NCBI RefSeq assembly: GCF_009708035.1
Contig: NZ_WMBQ01000001.1
Location: forward strand, 1,798,001-1,862,000
Direction: 5' to 3'
Source of the DNA: Hyphomicrobium album
Lineage (GTDB): Bacteria > Pseudomonadota > Alphaproteobacteria > Rhizobiales > Hyphomicrobiaceae
Length of the DNA stretch: 64,000 nt
This document shows positions 37,830 to 47,881 of the stretch, in pieces. The translations under genes and the position numbers were made by a program. Every line of letters begins with the position of its first letter. Position 1 is the first letter of the stretch. The notes under the pieces were generated by a model. It was given only the letters and a program-made list of their open reading frames with translations. It was not told the origin of the DNA and ran no database searches.

Positions 37830-39569
37830 GTGAGCGCAATGCGTGTTCCCGGGCTTTATGCCGGCGAGAGCCTGTATGCGTCGCACAACAACTACATCGT
37901 GGCGTCTCCCGTCGTCGTATCGCCGGGACAGCTTGGCGTAGTTGGGAAATCGTGTTCCCAGCCAAAGCTGCGGACGTGCATTGATGGCGCCGATATCCAA
38001 TACAATGGCTGCTATCAGGAGCGCGGCCGAGAGTGCGGCTCAAATTGGCAGATCGCTGCTGCCACCGAGGTTCGATGCGCAATCTGGCTCGGACGGAACG
38101 TAAACTGCGAGTATGTGCGAGATCAGGCTGTGTCGGACTGCCGGCGGCGCCATGGTTGCGATGGTGGCCTGCTTTGCCAGCCAGATGCTCAGACGAAGGG
38201 CGCCGATCTCTGGCGCGACGGCCTCTGCTGCCTCCCCGGCCAAACACCTTGCGGCGGCCTGTGCCGGCCTTCGTGCCCACCGCCGAAGGGCATGGCTCCA
38301 GATTGCAGCTGCAGATGCCTGTCCGGCCCCTTTCGTTGTCGATGGCCGAAAATACAGGACCCGGATACCTGCCAGTGCGTCTGTCCTGATCCGTGCACAG
38401 GTGGGAAACTGCAGGACCCGGACAGGTGCGACTGCTACTGCCCGTCAGGCTTTACGGATTGCGGCGGAACGTGCCGGCTTCTGTCGTCGGACCGCTTCAA
38501 CTGCGGCTCCTGTGGGACGGAATGCTTACCGGATCAGCACTGTTGTTCAGGCGAATGCGTCTTTTTCAACCGCGATCCGAATTGCGGCGGCTGCGGCATA
38601 GTCTGTGCGAGCAATAGCCGGGCTTGCTGCGCCCTCCCGGGGGCCGCCAAATCGGGCAAATGCCGCAACCTCACAACCGACCCGAACAACTGCGGCGGCT
38701 GCAGAATCGCCTGCAGGGAGGGCCAAGTCTGCCAGGCGGGACGATGCGTCTGCCCGCAGGGCGAATGCGCAGGCGTTTGCGTCGATCTTCGAACCGACCG
38801 CAATAACTGCGGGACTTGCGGCAACCATTGTAGCAACGACCGCGTCTGTGTCAGTGGTCGCTGCATGTGTCGCACGGGGCTGACAGATTGCTCGGGCGTC
38901 TGCGTCGATCTGCAGACCGACCGGGGCCACTGCGGGAGCTGTGCTCGCACTTGTGCGCCGGGCGAAACCTGCTGCTCGGGGAATTGCACGAACACGCAGG
39001 CCGATGTGAATCACTGCGGCGGCTGCGGACAACGATGCGCCCCGGGGGTTCCATGCGTAAATGGAATGTGCGGATGTCCGCCAGGGCATAGGCTGTGCTC
39101 GGGCAGATGCATCGACGTAAGGTCGGATCCGAATAACTGCGGTGCCTGCGGCGTGTCGTGCCCTTCGCCCAAGGCTTGCGTCAACGGAACATGCGTCTGT
39201 CCGGCCGGCACCACGGAGTGCAATGGCGCATGCGTCAACACCGGGACGAACATAGACAATTGCGGCGGCTGCAATAGGAAATGCGGACCGACAAGTTGGT
39301 GTGAGGGAGCCAACTGCGTTCCAACACAGGTTTCTTGCGTGAATGGAACATGCAGATGTCCCAGTGGATGGACGAAATGCAGCGATACGAGCTGCTGTCC
39401 GCCACACCTTCCGGTGTGTGGGGGTTTCACTAATACGACGCCTTGGGGCGCGCGTTACACCTGTTGTGAGGCGGGAACGGTCGGGGCGATAGGTCACTAT
39501 ACTGGGGCTTGGAAGTGCTGCCCCATTCGCGATGCGGTTCAGTTTACCGATCACATCAGATGCTATTAG
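37830..39569 (+). CDS. Large cysteine-rich repeat protein
   Basis: 579 residues with more than 80 cysteines. Residues 1-40 are not a signal peptide. Residues 40-210 are Cys-rich without clear period. Residues 211-500 hold eight repeats of about 35 residues around N-C-G-x-C-x3-C, usually preceded by CxGxCVDLxTDxxN (for example GVCVDLRTDRNNCGTCGNHC). Residues 500-579 are a different Cys-rich end. Similar repeats are common in secreted proteins of myxobacteria and other predators. GTG at 37830 or ATG at 37839 may be the start. It lies 18 bases after the PatG-like gene, so the two are surely one operon. Role unknown. Confidence 0.75.
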   Translation: MSAMRVPGLYAGESLYASHNNYIVASPVVVSPGQLGVVGKSCSQPKLRTCIDGADIQYNGCYQERGRECGSNWQIAAATEVRCAIWLGRNVNCEYVRDQAVSDCRRRHGCDGGLLCQPDAQTKGADLWRDGLCCLPGQTPCGGLCRPSCPPPKGMAPDCSCRCLSGPFRCRWPKIQDPDTCQCVCPDPCTGGKLQDPDRCDCYCPSGFTDCGGTCRLLSSDRFNCGSCGTECLPDQHCCSGECVFFNRDPNCGGCGIVCASNSRACCALPGAAKSGKCRNLTTDPNNCGGCRIACREGQVCQAGRCVCPQGECAGVCVDLRTDRNNCGTCGNHCSNDRVCVSGRCMCRTGLTDCSGVCVDLQTDRGHCGSCARTCAPGETCCSGNCTNTQADVNHCGGCGQRCAPGVPCVNGMCGCPPGHRLCSGRCIDVRSDPNNCGACGVSCPSPKACVNGTCVCPAGTTECNGACVNTGTNIDNCGGCNRKCGPTSWCEGANCVPTQVSCVNGTCRCPSGWTKCSDTSCCPPHLPVCGGFTNTTPWGARYTCCEAGTVGAIGHYTGAWKCCPIRDAVQFTDHIRCY

Positions 39570-39613
39570 CTCGCGGGTATTGGGCGCGCGCCGGGCGTCG
39601 GGTTGCGGAGCAA

Positions 39614-39652
39614 GCTCGACATGTCGGTGCCGCCGGTGATCGTGAAGCCGTA
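39614..39652 (+). repeat. 39-bp direct repeat, right copy
   Basis: Exact copy of 36638-36676, here with no gene in front of it. It lies 45 bases past the stop of the Cys-rich gene and 48 bases before the cupin gene. As a relic of dctM it marks the right end of the insertion. Confidence 0.97.
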
Positions 39653-39700
39653 GGCGGAATAGGCTAGGCTGGCGGAATAGATTCTGTTGGAGGCTCCCGC

Positions 39701-40150
39701 ATGAGCAATCCTTCCGCGCCGACCTGCCGGCTCGTCCGCCCCGACGACACCTACGACGGCAAGCAGGGACTCACCTATTTCTGCGGCATCGCCGCCGAGA
39801 CTGTCGGCTCGCAGGGCATCTGCATGCATCTGCTGACCATCCCGCCGGGCGGCAGGGCCAAAGCGCACATGCATGCAAGCCACGAAACGGCGATCTACGT
39901 TCTCGATGGCGAGGCCGTCGCGCTCTACGGCGACAAGCTGCAGCATCAGGCGGTCACCAAGGCGGGTGACCTGTTCTACATCCCCGCGGGCGTCCCGCAT
40001 CTGCCGATCAACATCAGCGACAAGCCGATATCGGCCGTCATCGCCCGCACCGATCCGAACGAGCAGGAGAGCGTCGTGCTGCTGCCCGAGCTCGAGGCGT
40101 ACGCCGACGCAGCGATTGCCCGGTTGATGTCGAAGACCGCCTCGACATGA
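39701..40150 (+). CDS. Single-domain cupin protein
   Basis: 149 residues with one cupin barrel. Metal ligands are seen in HMHASHETAIYVLDGEA (two or three His and a Glu) and GVPHLPIN. GGAGG lies eight bases before the ATG. The substrate is not predictable from sequence. Before the insertion at 36677 it would have followed dctM directly, so it may belong to the TRAP operon and act on the imported compound. Confidence 0.8.
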   Translation: MSNPSAPTCRLVRPDDTYDGKQGLTYFCGIAAETVGSQGICMHLLTIPPGGRAKAHMHASHETAIYVLDGEAVALYGDKLQHQAVTKAGDLFYIPAGVPHLPINISDKPISAVIARTDPNEQESVVLLPELEAYADAAIARLMSKTAST

Positions 40151-40280
40151 CGCCACAGGGACGGGGCTGGGGCGTAAACCCTAGATTCGCCCGTGTCTTA
40201 AGCTCGCTCACGTCATAAATGCGCCACGCCGCGGGCGGAGGTAGGCCCCTCAAGAGCGATTTCATATTGGCGGGGCACTC

Positions 40281-41768
40281 ATGCGCTCTTTTGCGATCAA
40301 CCGCATCACGGCTGCGGCGCTCGTCGCCGCGACGACGCTTCTTTGCACAACGGTTGCGGCCGGCGAACTGCTGGTATTGCCGTACGCCTGCCGCGTCGTC
40401 GGCGGCGAGCCCGTGCTCACGCCAGCGCCCGATCAGGGCTACCGCGTCATCGGCCGGCGCGAGGAGCGCGACTTCACCGAGTGCTCCCCGGCCAATCCGG
40501 ACATGTGCCGGCGGTGGAAGCTCTACCGTTTCGATGTCGACTGTGGGGGCCAACGCCTGCCGTGGGTATCCCTGTCTGCCGCCGCCGACACGCACAACGG
40601 GGGGCGCAGCTGGGTCGAGGACGGGCGCATGCACTTGGAGATGCCGCCCAGCTGGAGCCTGCGGCCCGACGACCCGTGCGCCAGGGAAGCGCGCTATGGC
40701 TGGCGCGCTGGCCGCCACGGCAGGTACTGTGCAGAACGGCGCAACATGGAACGGGCGAATGTCGAGATGCCGGCGGGCTTTGCGCCGATGCTCGAACTGG
40801 ATGCCATCTTTGTTGCGGACAAGGGGCCCGCACCGGCACCCCAGACGGCAGCTGCTCCCGTGGTTGCCGAGCGCCCTGTCCCCAAGCCCATCCGTGCCGA
40901 GGCACCAGCGCCGGCACGCGAGCCCGAGAAGCCGGTGAAGGCACCCGCCGCACCGCCGGTCGCCAAGAGTGCGCCCGTTCCCGCACCATCCGAACTTGCA
41001 AAGCCCGACGGCACGCCGCCGACTGCGACGGATCCTGCAACGGAGACCGCGACTGGCACGCCGCTCACTCCGACCATCATCAATCAGCCGGGCTTGCCGA
41101 GCGCCAAGGCGGCGCCGGAGCAGGTGGCTATAGCGCCTCCAGAGACGACTGCCGCTCTGGCGGAGGCCAAAGTTCCACCTGCTGTTGTCGCCGAAAGCGA
41201 TACCCGCCAAGAGCCACACGCCGACCCCGCGCCGCCCGTGGAGGAAAGCAAAAGCAAACCGATCGCGGTCACCCTCGTCGACGACCTCACGAAATCGGTA
41301 AGCCCGGCACTGTTGGGCGTAGGCGGCGTGACGATGCTCGGCTTGCTCGCATTGCTGTTCGCCTATCGGCGCCACCAAACCGAACCGGCCTTCACGCTCG
41401 CGCGCGATATCGCCGCGGTTTCATTCGATGGACGGGCGGGCGGCAAGGAATTGGTGCGAGCGGGCCGCTCGCTCGCTACGAGCGCGCCTGAAGGTGCGAC
41501 ACCGCAATCCCCCGCGCCACAGCGCGGCGGGGCGCCGGCAAATTGGGGCGACGCCATACCGCAAACGCGCGAGGAAGCGCTGCAAGTCCTGGGCATGGGC
41601 GTCGCGCCAGAGGTCAGCGAGATCGCCGTCAAGAAGATCGTCGACGGTCTGCGCCTCAGCTGGCATCCCGACTATGCGACGAGCCCGGAGGATCGAGAGC
41701 TGCGTGAGTTGCGGATGAAGCAGATCAACGCGGCGTGGGACGTCATCGGCGGCAAACGCGCGCCCTGA
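40281..41768 (+). CDS. Membrane-anchored protein with periplasmic domain and C-terminal J-domain
   Basis: 495 residues. A signal peptide (about 1-27) leads to a periplasmic Cys-containing domain (30-185), a long Ala/Pro/Glu linker (190-335), one membrane helix (about 346-365, LLGVGGVTMLGLLALLFAYR), then a cytoplasmic part ending in a J-domain (about 428-495). The J-domain has the essential HPD motif in LSWHPDYATSPEDRELRELRMKQINAAWDVI. J-domains stimulate DnaK, so it may recruit the chaperone to the inner membrane in response to something periplasmic. No partner gene is adjacent. Confidence 0.78.
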   Translation: MRSFAINRITAAALVAATTLLCTTVAAGELLVLPYACRVVGGEPVLTPAPDQGYRVIGRREERDFTECSPANPDMCRRWKLYRFDVDCGGQRLPWVSLSAAADTHNGGRSWVEDGRMHLEMPPSWSLRPDDPCAREARYGWRAGRHGRYCAERRNMERANVEMPAGFAPMLELDAIFVADKGPAPAPQTAAAPVVAERPVPKPIRAEAPAPAREPEKPVKAPAAPPVAKSAPVPAPSELAKPDGTPPTATDPATETATGTPLTPTIINQPGLPSAKAAPEQVAIAPPETTAALAEAKVPPAVVAESDTRQEPHADPAPPVEESKSKPIAVTLVDDLTKSVSPALLGVGGVTMLGLLALLFAYRRHQTEPAFTLARDIAAVSFDGRAGGKELVRAGRSLATSAPEGATPQSPAPQRGGAPANWGDAIPQTREEALQVLGMGVAPEVSEIAVKKIVDGLRLSWHPDYATSPEDRELRELRMKQINAAWDVIGGKRAP

Positions 41769-41868
41769 GGCCGCCGCGCCGACGTCGCTCCTGACCCGAA
41801 GTGGACTTAATCGCGGTCAACACCAATAAGACTTTTGGCGCGCACGGCCGCCGGGCCTCCGAGCGGGC

Positions 41869-42345
41869 CTAGCTCGCTGCGTCGTCGTCGGTCGTTCGCA
41901 TTGCTCTGTCTTGTTCGCGCACGGCCCAATAAACGCCGCCGAGAGCGAGTGTGGCCGCCGACAAGGCCAGGAGGACCAGCGCGTCGGTCTCCCCTATCTC
42001 AATGACGATGAACTTGCGCAGCACGGCGAGTAGGGCGATCAGCACGACCGCGCGAACCTGGACGATGCTGCGGCCACGGTCCAGGAGCCCCACGATCGTG
42101 TGGTTAAACTCAAGCGAGATGAGCACGATCATGATCATCCCGAAAACGGTCTGGAATACCTCTGGCCGGGCTGGATCAAGCAAGCCGAGACGCAGCAACG
42201 CGAACACGGTTTGCAGCACGTTGATGAGAGCCGCGACGATAACGACGGAGATGAGGAAGCCCAGCAGCAGAACAACGACCTGCTCGAAGCGCTGATAGAG
42301 GTTGAGCCCAGCCCAGTTGGCCCGCGTTTCGCCAAATATCATCAT
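41869..42345 (-). CDS. PsiE-like integral membrane protein
   Basis: 158 residues with four membrane helices. The pattern (RFEQVVVLLLGFLISVVIVAALINVLQ, then LISLEFNHTIVGLLDRGRSIVQVRAVVLIALLAVLRKFIV) fits the PsiE family of phosphate-starvation-inducible membrane proteins. Function is unknown even in E. coli. Start at 42345 is chosen because GAGGAA is six bases upstream; a GTG frame nine codons longer exists. Divergent from the DUF5335 gene. Confidence 0.75.
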   Translation of the reverse strand: MMIFGETRANWAGLNLYQRFEQVVVLLLGFLISVVIVAALINVLQTVFALLRLGLLDPARPEVFQTVFGMIMIVLISLEFNHTIVGLLDRGRSIVQVRAVVLIALLAVLRKFIVIEIGETDALVLLALSAATLALGGVYWAVREQDRAMRTTDDDAAS

Positions 42346-42545
42346 TGCGGATTCCTCGTTCGACACTCTCACGCCGGCAATTGGCCGGCCTGCTGAAATA
42401 ATCTCACGGTGGCGTGAACCCGGGACAACGGCTCATCATTATCTCTAATTGCCTACGTTGACCAAGTGAACTCTTCGCTGCTTTGCATAGGACAGCTTGA
42501 TTGCGAAAGGCATAGGGAGAACCCTTCAGCCGAGGTCAAAATGTA

Positions 42546-42878
42546 ATGAATCAGAAAATCGACAAGAGCGAATGGCGCGCGGCCCTGGACACGCTATCCA
42601 AGAGCCTGAGCGGCAAACAGGCCGAGATCGAGATCGCAGCCCTTAGCCTCGGTGACCAGATCGCCGCGGAATGGGTGCCCATCATAGGCATCGCGTACGA
42701 TCATAAAGACGACATCGTCGAAGTAGCCCTAGAGGGGCTCGACCACATCATCTCTCATCCCCGTGAACTACACTTTCAGCAGCAGGGCGGGCTTGTGTCG
42801 GCTCTCGAGATCGTCGATGCGGACGGGGTTCGAAACATTGTGAAATTTAGAGAGCCGCTGATGCTGCCGGCTCCGTAG
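42546..42878 (+). CDS. DUF5335 family protein
   Basis: 110 residues: DKSEWRAALDTLSKSLSGKQAEIEI, then LGDQIAAEWVPIIGIAYDHKDDIVEVALEGLDHIISHPRE and the end REPLMLPAP. This is the pattern I associate with DUF5335, a short soluble protein of unknown function often encoded beside stress genes in alphaproteobacteria. Likely co-transcribed with the cyclic-nucleotide/thioredoxin-reductase fusion 49 bases downstream. Confidence 0.7.
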   Translation: MNQKIDKSEWRAALDTLSKSLSGKQAEIEIAALSLGDQIAAEWVPIIGIAYDHKDDIVEVALEGLDHIISHPRELHFQQQGGLVSALEIVDADGVRNIVKFREPLMLPAP

Positions 42879-42927
42879 AAAAAGATTCAAGCAAAACCGC
42901 CGGCCAGTCGCCGACCGGGGACCTGTC

Positions 42928-44577
42928 ATGATCGCGCATGACCTCAACACCATCGCATTTCCAAAGCTGACGGACGAACAGATGGCGGGCCTCGACCGTT
43001 GCAGCGCGGCGATGCTCAAGCGCTTTCGGGACGGACAGCGCCTGTTTCAGGCGGGTGACCGCGACTTCGGGTTTTTCATCGTCAAGTCGGGCAAGGTCCA
43101 GATCGTAGATGAATCTGGGGATGTGCCCAAGACCGTCACGATTCATGGCCCGGGAAACTTCACGGGCGACGTTGCACATCTGACCGGCGAAGCGGCCCTG
43201 GTGAGTGCCGTGGCGCGAGGGGACTGCGAGGTCTACGAGATTGCGCCGGGCGGGGTGCGCGAGATCATCAACCTGCACCCGGCGCTCGGCGACACGATAC
43301 TGCAGGCGTTCATCGCGCGGCGGCAGCTCCTGCGAGAGTCTGGGGAATTCGCCGGCATTCGCGTCATAGGCTCGCGCTACTCGAGCGACACCTCGCGCGT
43401 ACGCGACTTCCTAGCCAAGAACCGGCTTCCCTTTACGTGGCTCGATCTCGAAGCCAACCCCGACGTCACACGGATCCTGAAGCAGTTTGGAGTGAGCGAG
43501 GCCGACACGCCCGTAGTGACGTGGGGGCGCAAGCTGATCTTGCGCAACCCCTCGGACAGAGAGCTCGCCGAGGCGCTCGGCATCCGCCGCGCGCTCGAAC
43601 ACACGACATATGATCTGATCGTGGTGGGCGCCGGGCCGGCCGGGCTCGGCGCGGCCGTTTATGCCGCCTCGGAAGGATTGACCACCGTGGTGCTCGAGAG
43701 TGCAGGCCCAGGCGGCCAAGCCGGCCGCAGCATGCGCATCGAGAACTATCTCGGCTTCCCGACAGGCATTGCCGGTAGCGAACTGGCCGAGCGCGCGACG
43801 GTGCAGGCGAACAAGTTCGGGGCACACATCGCGGTTCCTTCACCGGTTATCCGCCTCACGTTAGAGGGCCAGTACCCGACGCTGCACATCGACGGAGGCG
43901 AGAAGCTGACCGCCAAGTGTGTGCTGATCGCCAGCGGCGCCGACTATCGCCGGCTTCCGGCGGAAGGCTGTGAACGCTACGAGGGCTGCGGTGTCTACTA
44001 CGCGGCCACGCTCAACGAGGCGCCGTTGTGCCGAAAGGCGGAAGCCGTGGTCATCGGCGGCGGCAACTCCGCTGGACAGGCGGCGGTCTTCCTCTCCACT
44101 ATTGCCCGTAAGGTCTATCTCATCATTCGTGCCAATGATCTTTATGCCAACATGTCAGCCTACCTCGCACGGCGCATCCAGCAGACGCCAAACATCGAGG
44201 TGCTGTTGAACACCACCGTGCGCGCCATGCGGGGTGACAACCACTTGCGCGAGATCGAGATCGTGAACAACGAAACCGGCGAGGCGCAAACGCTGACGAC
44301 GGCCGCGGTTTTCAGCTTCATTGGGGCCGAGCCCCGCACCAACTGGTTGCCGCCGGAGATCGAGAAGGACGCCAAAGAGTTCGTCCGCACAGGAGCGGAA
44401 CTCGTGCGCTCTCCCCATTGGACCGCCAAGCGCGAGCCATTCCTGTTGGAAACGAGCCGCGCCGGCGTGTTCGCAGCTGGAGACGTGCGAGCAGACTCGA
44501 TCAAGCGCGTCGCCTCAGCAGTGGGCGAAGGCGCCATGGCGGTGAAGTTCGTGCACGAGTACCTGAAGGCCATGTGA
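42928..44577 (+). CDS. Cyclic-nucleotide-binding / glutaredoxin-like / thioredoxin-reductase-like fusion
   Basis: 549 residues in three parts. 1-130: cyclic-nucleotide-binding fold (LFQAGDRDFGFFIVKSGKVQIVDE). 145-215: a thioredoxin/glutaredoxin-like segment (RVRDFLAKNRLPFTWLDLEANPD). 225-549: a thioredoxin-reductase-like flavoprotein with FAD site VVGAGPAGLGAAVYAASEG, NADPH site VVIGGGNSAGQAAVFLS and AAGDVRADSIKRVASAVGEGA. The redox CxxC expected before the NADPH site is missing (CGVYYAATLNE), so it is not a classic thioredoxin reductase. It may reduce another acceptor under control of a nucleotide signal. Confidence 0.85.
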   Translation: MIAHDLNTIAFPKLTDEQMAGLDRCSAAMLKRFRDGQRLFQAGDRDFGFFIVKSGKVQIVDESGDVPKTVTIHGPGNFTGDVAHLTGEAALVSAVARGDCEVYEIAPGGVREIINLHPALGDTILQAFIARRQLLRESGEFAGIRVIGSRYSSDTSRVRDFLAKNRLPFTWLDLEANPDVTRILKQFGVSEADTPVVTWGRKLILRNPSDRELAEALGIRRALEHTTYDLIVVGAGPAGLGAAVYAASEGLTTVVLESAGPGGQAGRSMRIENYLGFPTGIAGSELAERATVQANKFGAHIAVPSPVIRLTLEGQYPTLHIDGGEKLTAKCVLIASGADYRRLPAEGCERYEGCGVYYAATLNEAPLCRKAEAVVIGGGNSAGQAAVFLSTIARKVYLIIRANDLYANMSAYLARRIQQTPNIEVLLNTTVRAMRGDNHLREIEIVNNETGEAQTLTTAAVFSFIGAEPRTNWLPPEIEKDAKEFVRTGAELVRSPHWTAKREPFLLETSRAGVFAAGDVRADSIKRVASAVGEGAMAVKFVHEYLKAM

Positions 44578-44661
44578 CCAACAGGGTGGAGCGGACTTTT
44601 CGAGCTCCGCAACAGGACTGCTCCTCCCGCGATGGAAGCTCCAATAAGCCGTGCCTGCCGC

Positions 44662-44693
44662 TGATGTCCGCTATTGGCCCATAGCGGACATCA
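44662..44693. repeat. Intergenic palindrome with 13-bp stem
   Basis: Perfect inverted repeat 44662-44674 / 44681-44693 (TGATGTCCGCTAT and its complement) with a 6-base loop. There is no T-tract. It may be a dispersed palindrome or a terminator of mixed type between two convergent genes. Confidence 0.6.
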
Positions 44694-44757
44694 CAGCGTC
44701 GGGATGATCGAGAGACTTATCCCCCGCGCTCGTCTCCTTGAGTAAAATCCCCCCATC

Positions 44758-44939
44758 CCGCCCCGCGCAAGGGGTCGGTCTCGAGGCGTTCCTGTATCGA
44801 GGGCGGGCTGCAGTGTCGGGTACACGCGCGCTCACGCGGCGCCCGACTACCTGAGGCTCGCCGCGCCCACCGGGTGAAAGTCCCGGAGGGGGAAACCCCT
44901 GAAATGCCGCGGGTATGCCCCAAATCCTGCGCGGGGCGG
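44758..44939. ncRNA. Candidate structured RNA of about 182 bases, family unknown
   Basis: The two ends form a perfect 12-bp GC-rich helix (44758-44769 with 44928-44939). Inside are smaller hairpins, including CCGGG-TGAAAGT-CCCGG (about 44870-44886) and AGGGG-GAAA-CCCCT just after it. The strand cannot be decided. The length is near that of 6S RNA, but I cannot match its conserved elements, and cobalamin riboswitch or group II intron cores do not fit either. In GC-rich DNA such pairing can arise by chance. Confidence 0.3.
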
Positions 44940-45058
44940 CGAGGTGCCGCTCAAAAAAACAAGTCAAGCTCGCGGCGTTTCCCCGCCCCGCGCCCCTTGC
45001 TCTTTCTCAACCCGGCGGACCGCCGCGCGGGCGCGCGCGTTCGCGCATATCGCGGCTC

Positions 45059-46928
<1,870 letters not shown>

Positions 46929-46936
<8 letters not shown>

Positions 46937-47435
46937 ACCACCCATTTTCGTCGGCATCGTCGGGTGGAAGAACTCTGGCAAGACGACGCTCGTGGAGCGG
47001 CTCATTCCCTTGCTGGCGGCGCGCGGGCTTAGGGTAATGACCGTGAAGCATACCCACCATGACCTGCGGCCGTCCGACGGCAACACCGATGGTGAGCGGC
47101 ACGCGCGCGCCGGCGCCATCAAGACGATCGTGATCGCCCCGCAGGTGTGGGAAATCGACGGCAAGAGGCAGTTCGGACCGCCGCCCGAACTCGCGGAAAT
47201 CGCGCCGCACGTGGCCGAGGCCGACATCGTCCTCATCGAGGGGTTCAAGCGGGCGCCAATACCGAAGATCGAGGTACGGCGCACCGCGTCGCCCACCAAC
47301 GAGCCGCTGGCCCCCAGCGACAGCCGCATTGTCGCCGTGGCGGCCGATCACCAAGCGGACGCCGCCGGGCTGCCTCTATTCGATCTCGACGACGCCGAGG
47401 GCATCGCGGCCTTCATCGCAGGCCTAGCCAGGTGA
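46929..47435 (+). CDS. mobB: Molybdopterin-guanine dinucleotide biosynthesis adaptor protein
   Basis: 168 residues with a P-loop (GIVGWKNSGKTTLVERL) and the MobB motifs TVKHTHHD and DIVLIEGFKRAPIPKIEV. It binds GTP and assists MobA. The GTG start at 46929 overlaps the mobA stop by 8 bases, and homology begins right there; the frame upstream of it lies inside mobA. Confidence 0.94.
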
Positions 47436-47682
47436 GCCACGCGGGCGGCGACTGGCCACGCACGCGCCAGCGGCGACGCACGTAACCCATGCCGACAATG
47501 ATCAAGACGAGCCCGACCGCGAGCCAGAGGGCCCAATGCTCGACCAGCGAGCGGCTCACTTCTGGTTCCAGCCCGTCGTGGGGAGTGGGCACCAGCCGTC
47601 CGGCGCGGTCCGCCGTCGTTGCGCCGCCCGCCACGCCGGCACGAGCGGCGAGCCACTCCAAGAGCGCCACGAGCGTGCGCAT
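47413..47682 (-). CDS. Possible small single-span membrane protein
   Basis: 89 residues with one clear membrane helix ([23 protein letters not shown]) and a basic C-terminus. The 3' end overlaps mobB by 23 bases. No family recognised and no strong ribosome site. The same frame extends to 47787. It fills an otherwise empty gap between mobB and moaA, which is the main reason to list it. Confidence 0.35.
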   Translation of the reverse strand: MRTLVALLEWLAARAGVAGGATTADRAGRLVPTPHDGLEPEVSRSLVEHWALWLAVGLVLIIVGMGYVRRRWRVRGQSPPAWLTWLGLR

Positions 47683-47881
47683 ACTGTTTGTCCCGTGCAG
47701 CCGCCGGCCGGTGAGCGGCACCCTGCGGCCGGAACGGCGCCACCGGCCTTCCCCTTGGGCGCCGAATGCGACAAAACCCTTGATCACCCCGCCGCGGTCG
47801 CTAGCTTACCGGCAGCCGGGACACCATCTATGGCACGTATGCCACGGCAATCCACATCGCTTCGGGAGCGCATCGCAACAC

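Larger units (their letters stand above)
36677..39652. mobile_element. Probable insertion of about 2.98 kb bracketed by direct repeats
   Basis: The stretch between the two 39-bp repeats holds two plus-strand genes 18 bases apart and nothing related to the TRAP genes around it. The upstream 200 bases are visibly richer in A and T than the neighbourhood. Removing the stretch with one repeat copy would restore a simple order dctM - cupin gene. No transposase, integrase or terminal inverted repeat is seen, so the mechanism (site-specific integration, or capture by recombination at a duplicated end) is unknown. Confidence 0.65.
44578..45058. other. 481-base gap with two structured stretches
   Basis: No protein gene is supported between the flavoprotein fusion and the TRAP binding protein, which converge here. 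It contains a 13-bp palindrome (44662-44693) and a longer stretch (44758-44939) whose ends can pair and which may encode a small RNA; both are listed separately. Confidence 0.5.

Noticed and set aside
38450-39330. Possible CRISPR-like or tandem DNA repeat in the Cys-rich gene
   Set aside because: The repeat exists at protein level with variable codons and spacing of about 100-110 bases. There is no constant DNA repeat with unique spacers.
38547-39554. 335-residue minus-strand frame opposite the Cys-rich gene
   Set aside because: Antisense to the repeats; its own repetition simply mirrors the TGC/GGC pattern of the Cys-rich gene.
44758-44939. Cobalamin riboswitch or group II intron reading of this stretch
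   Set aside because: A GGGTGAAAGTCCC hairpin is shared by chance with both, but the B12 box and the intron domain V/reverse transcriptase are missing, and no B12-related gene follows.
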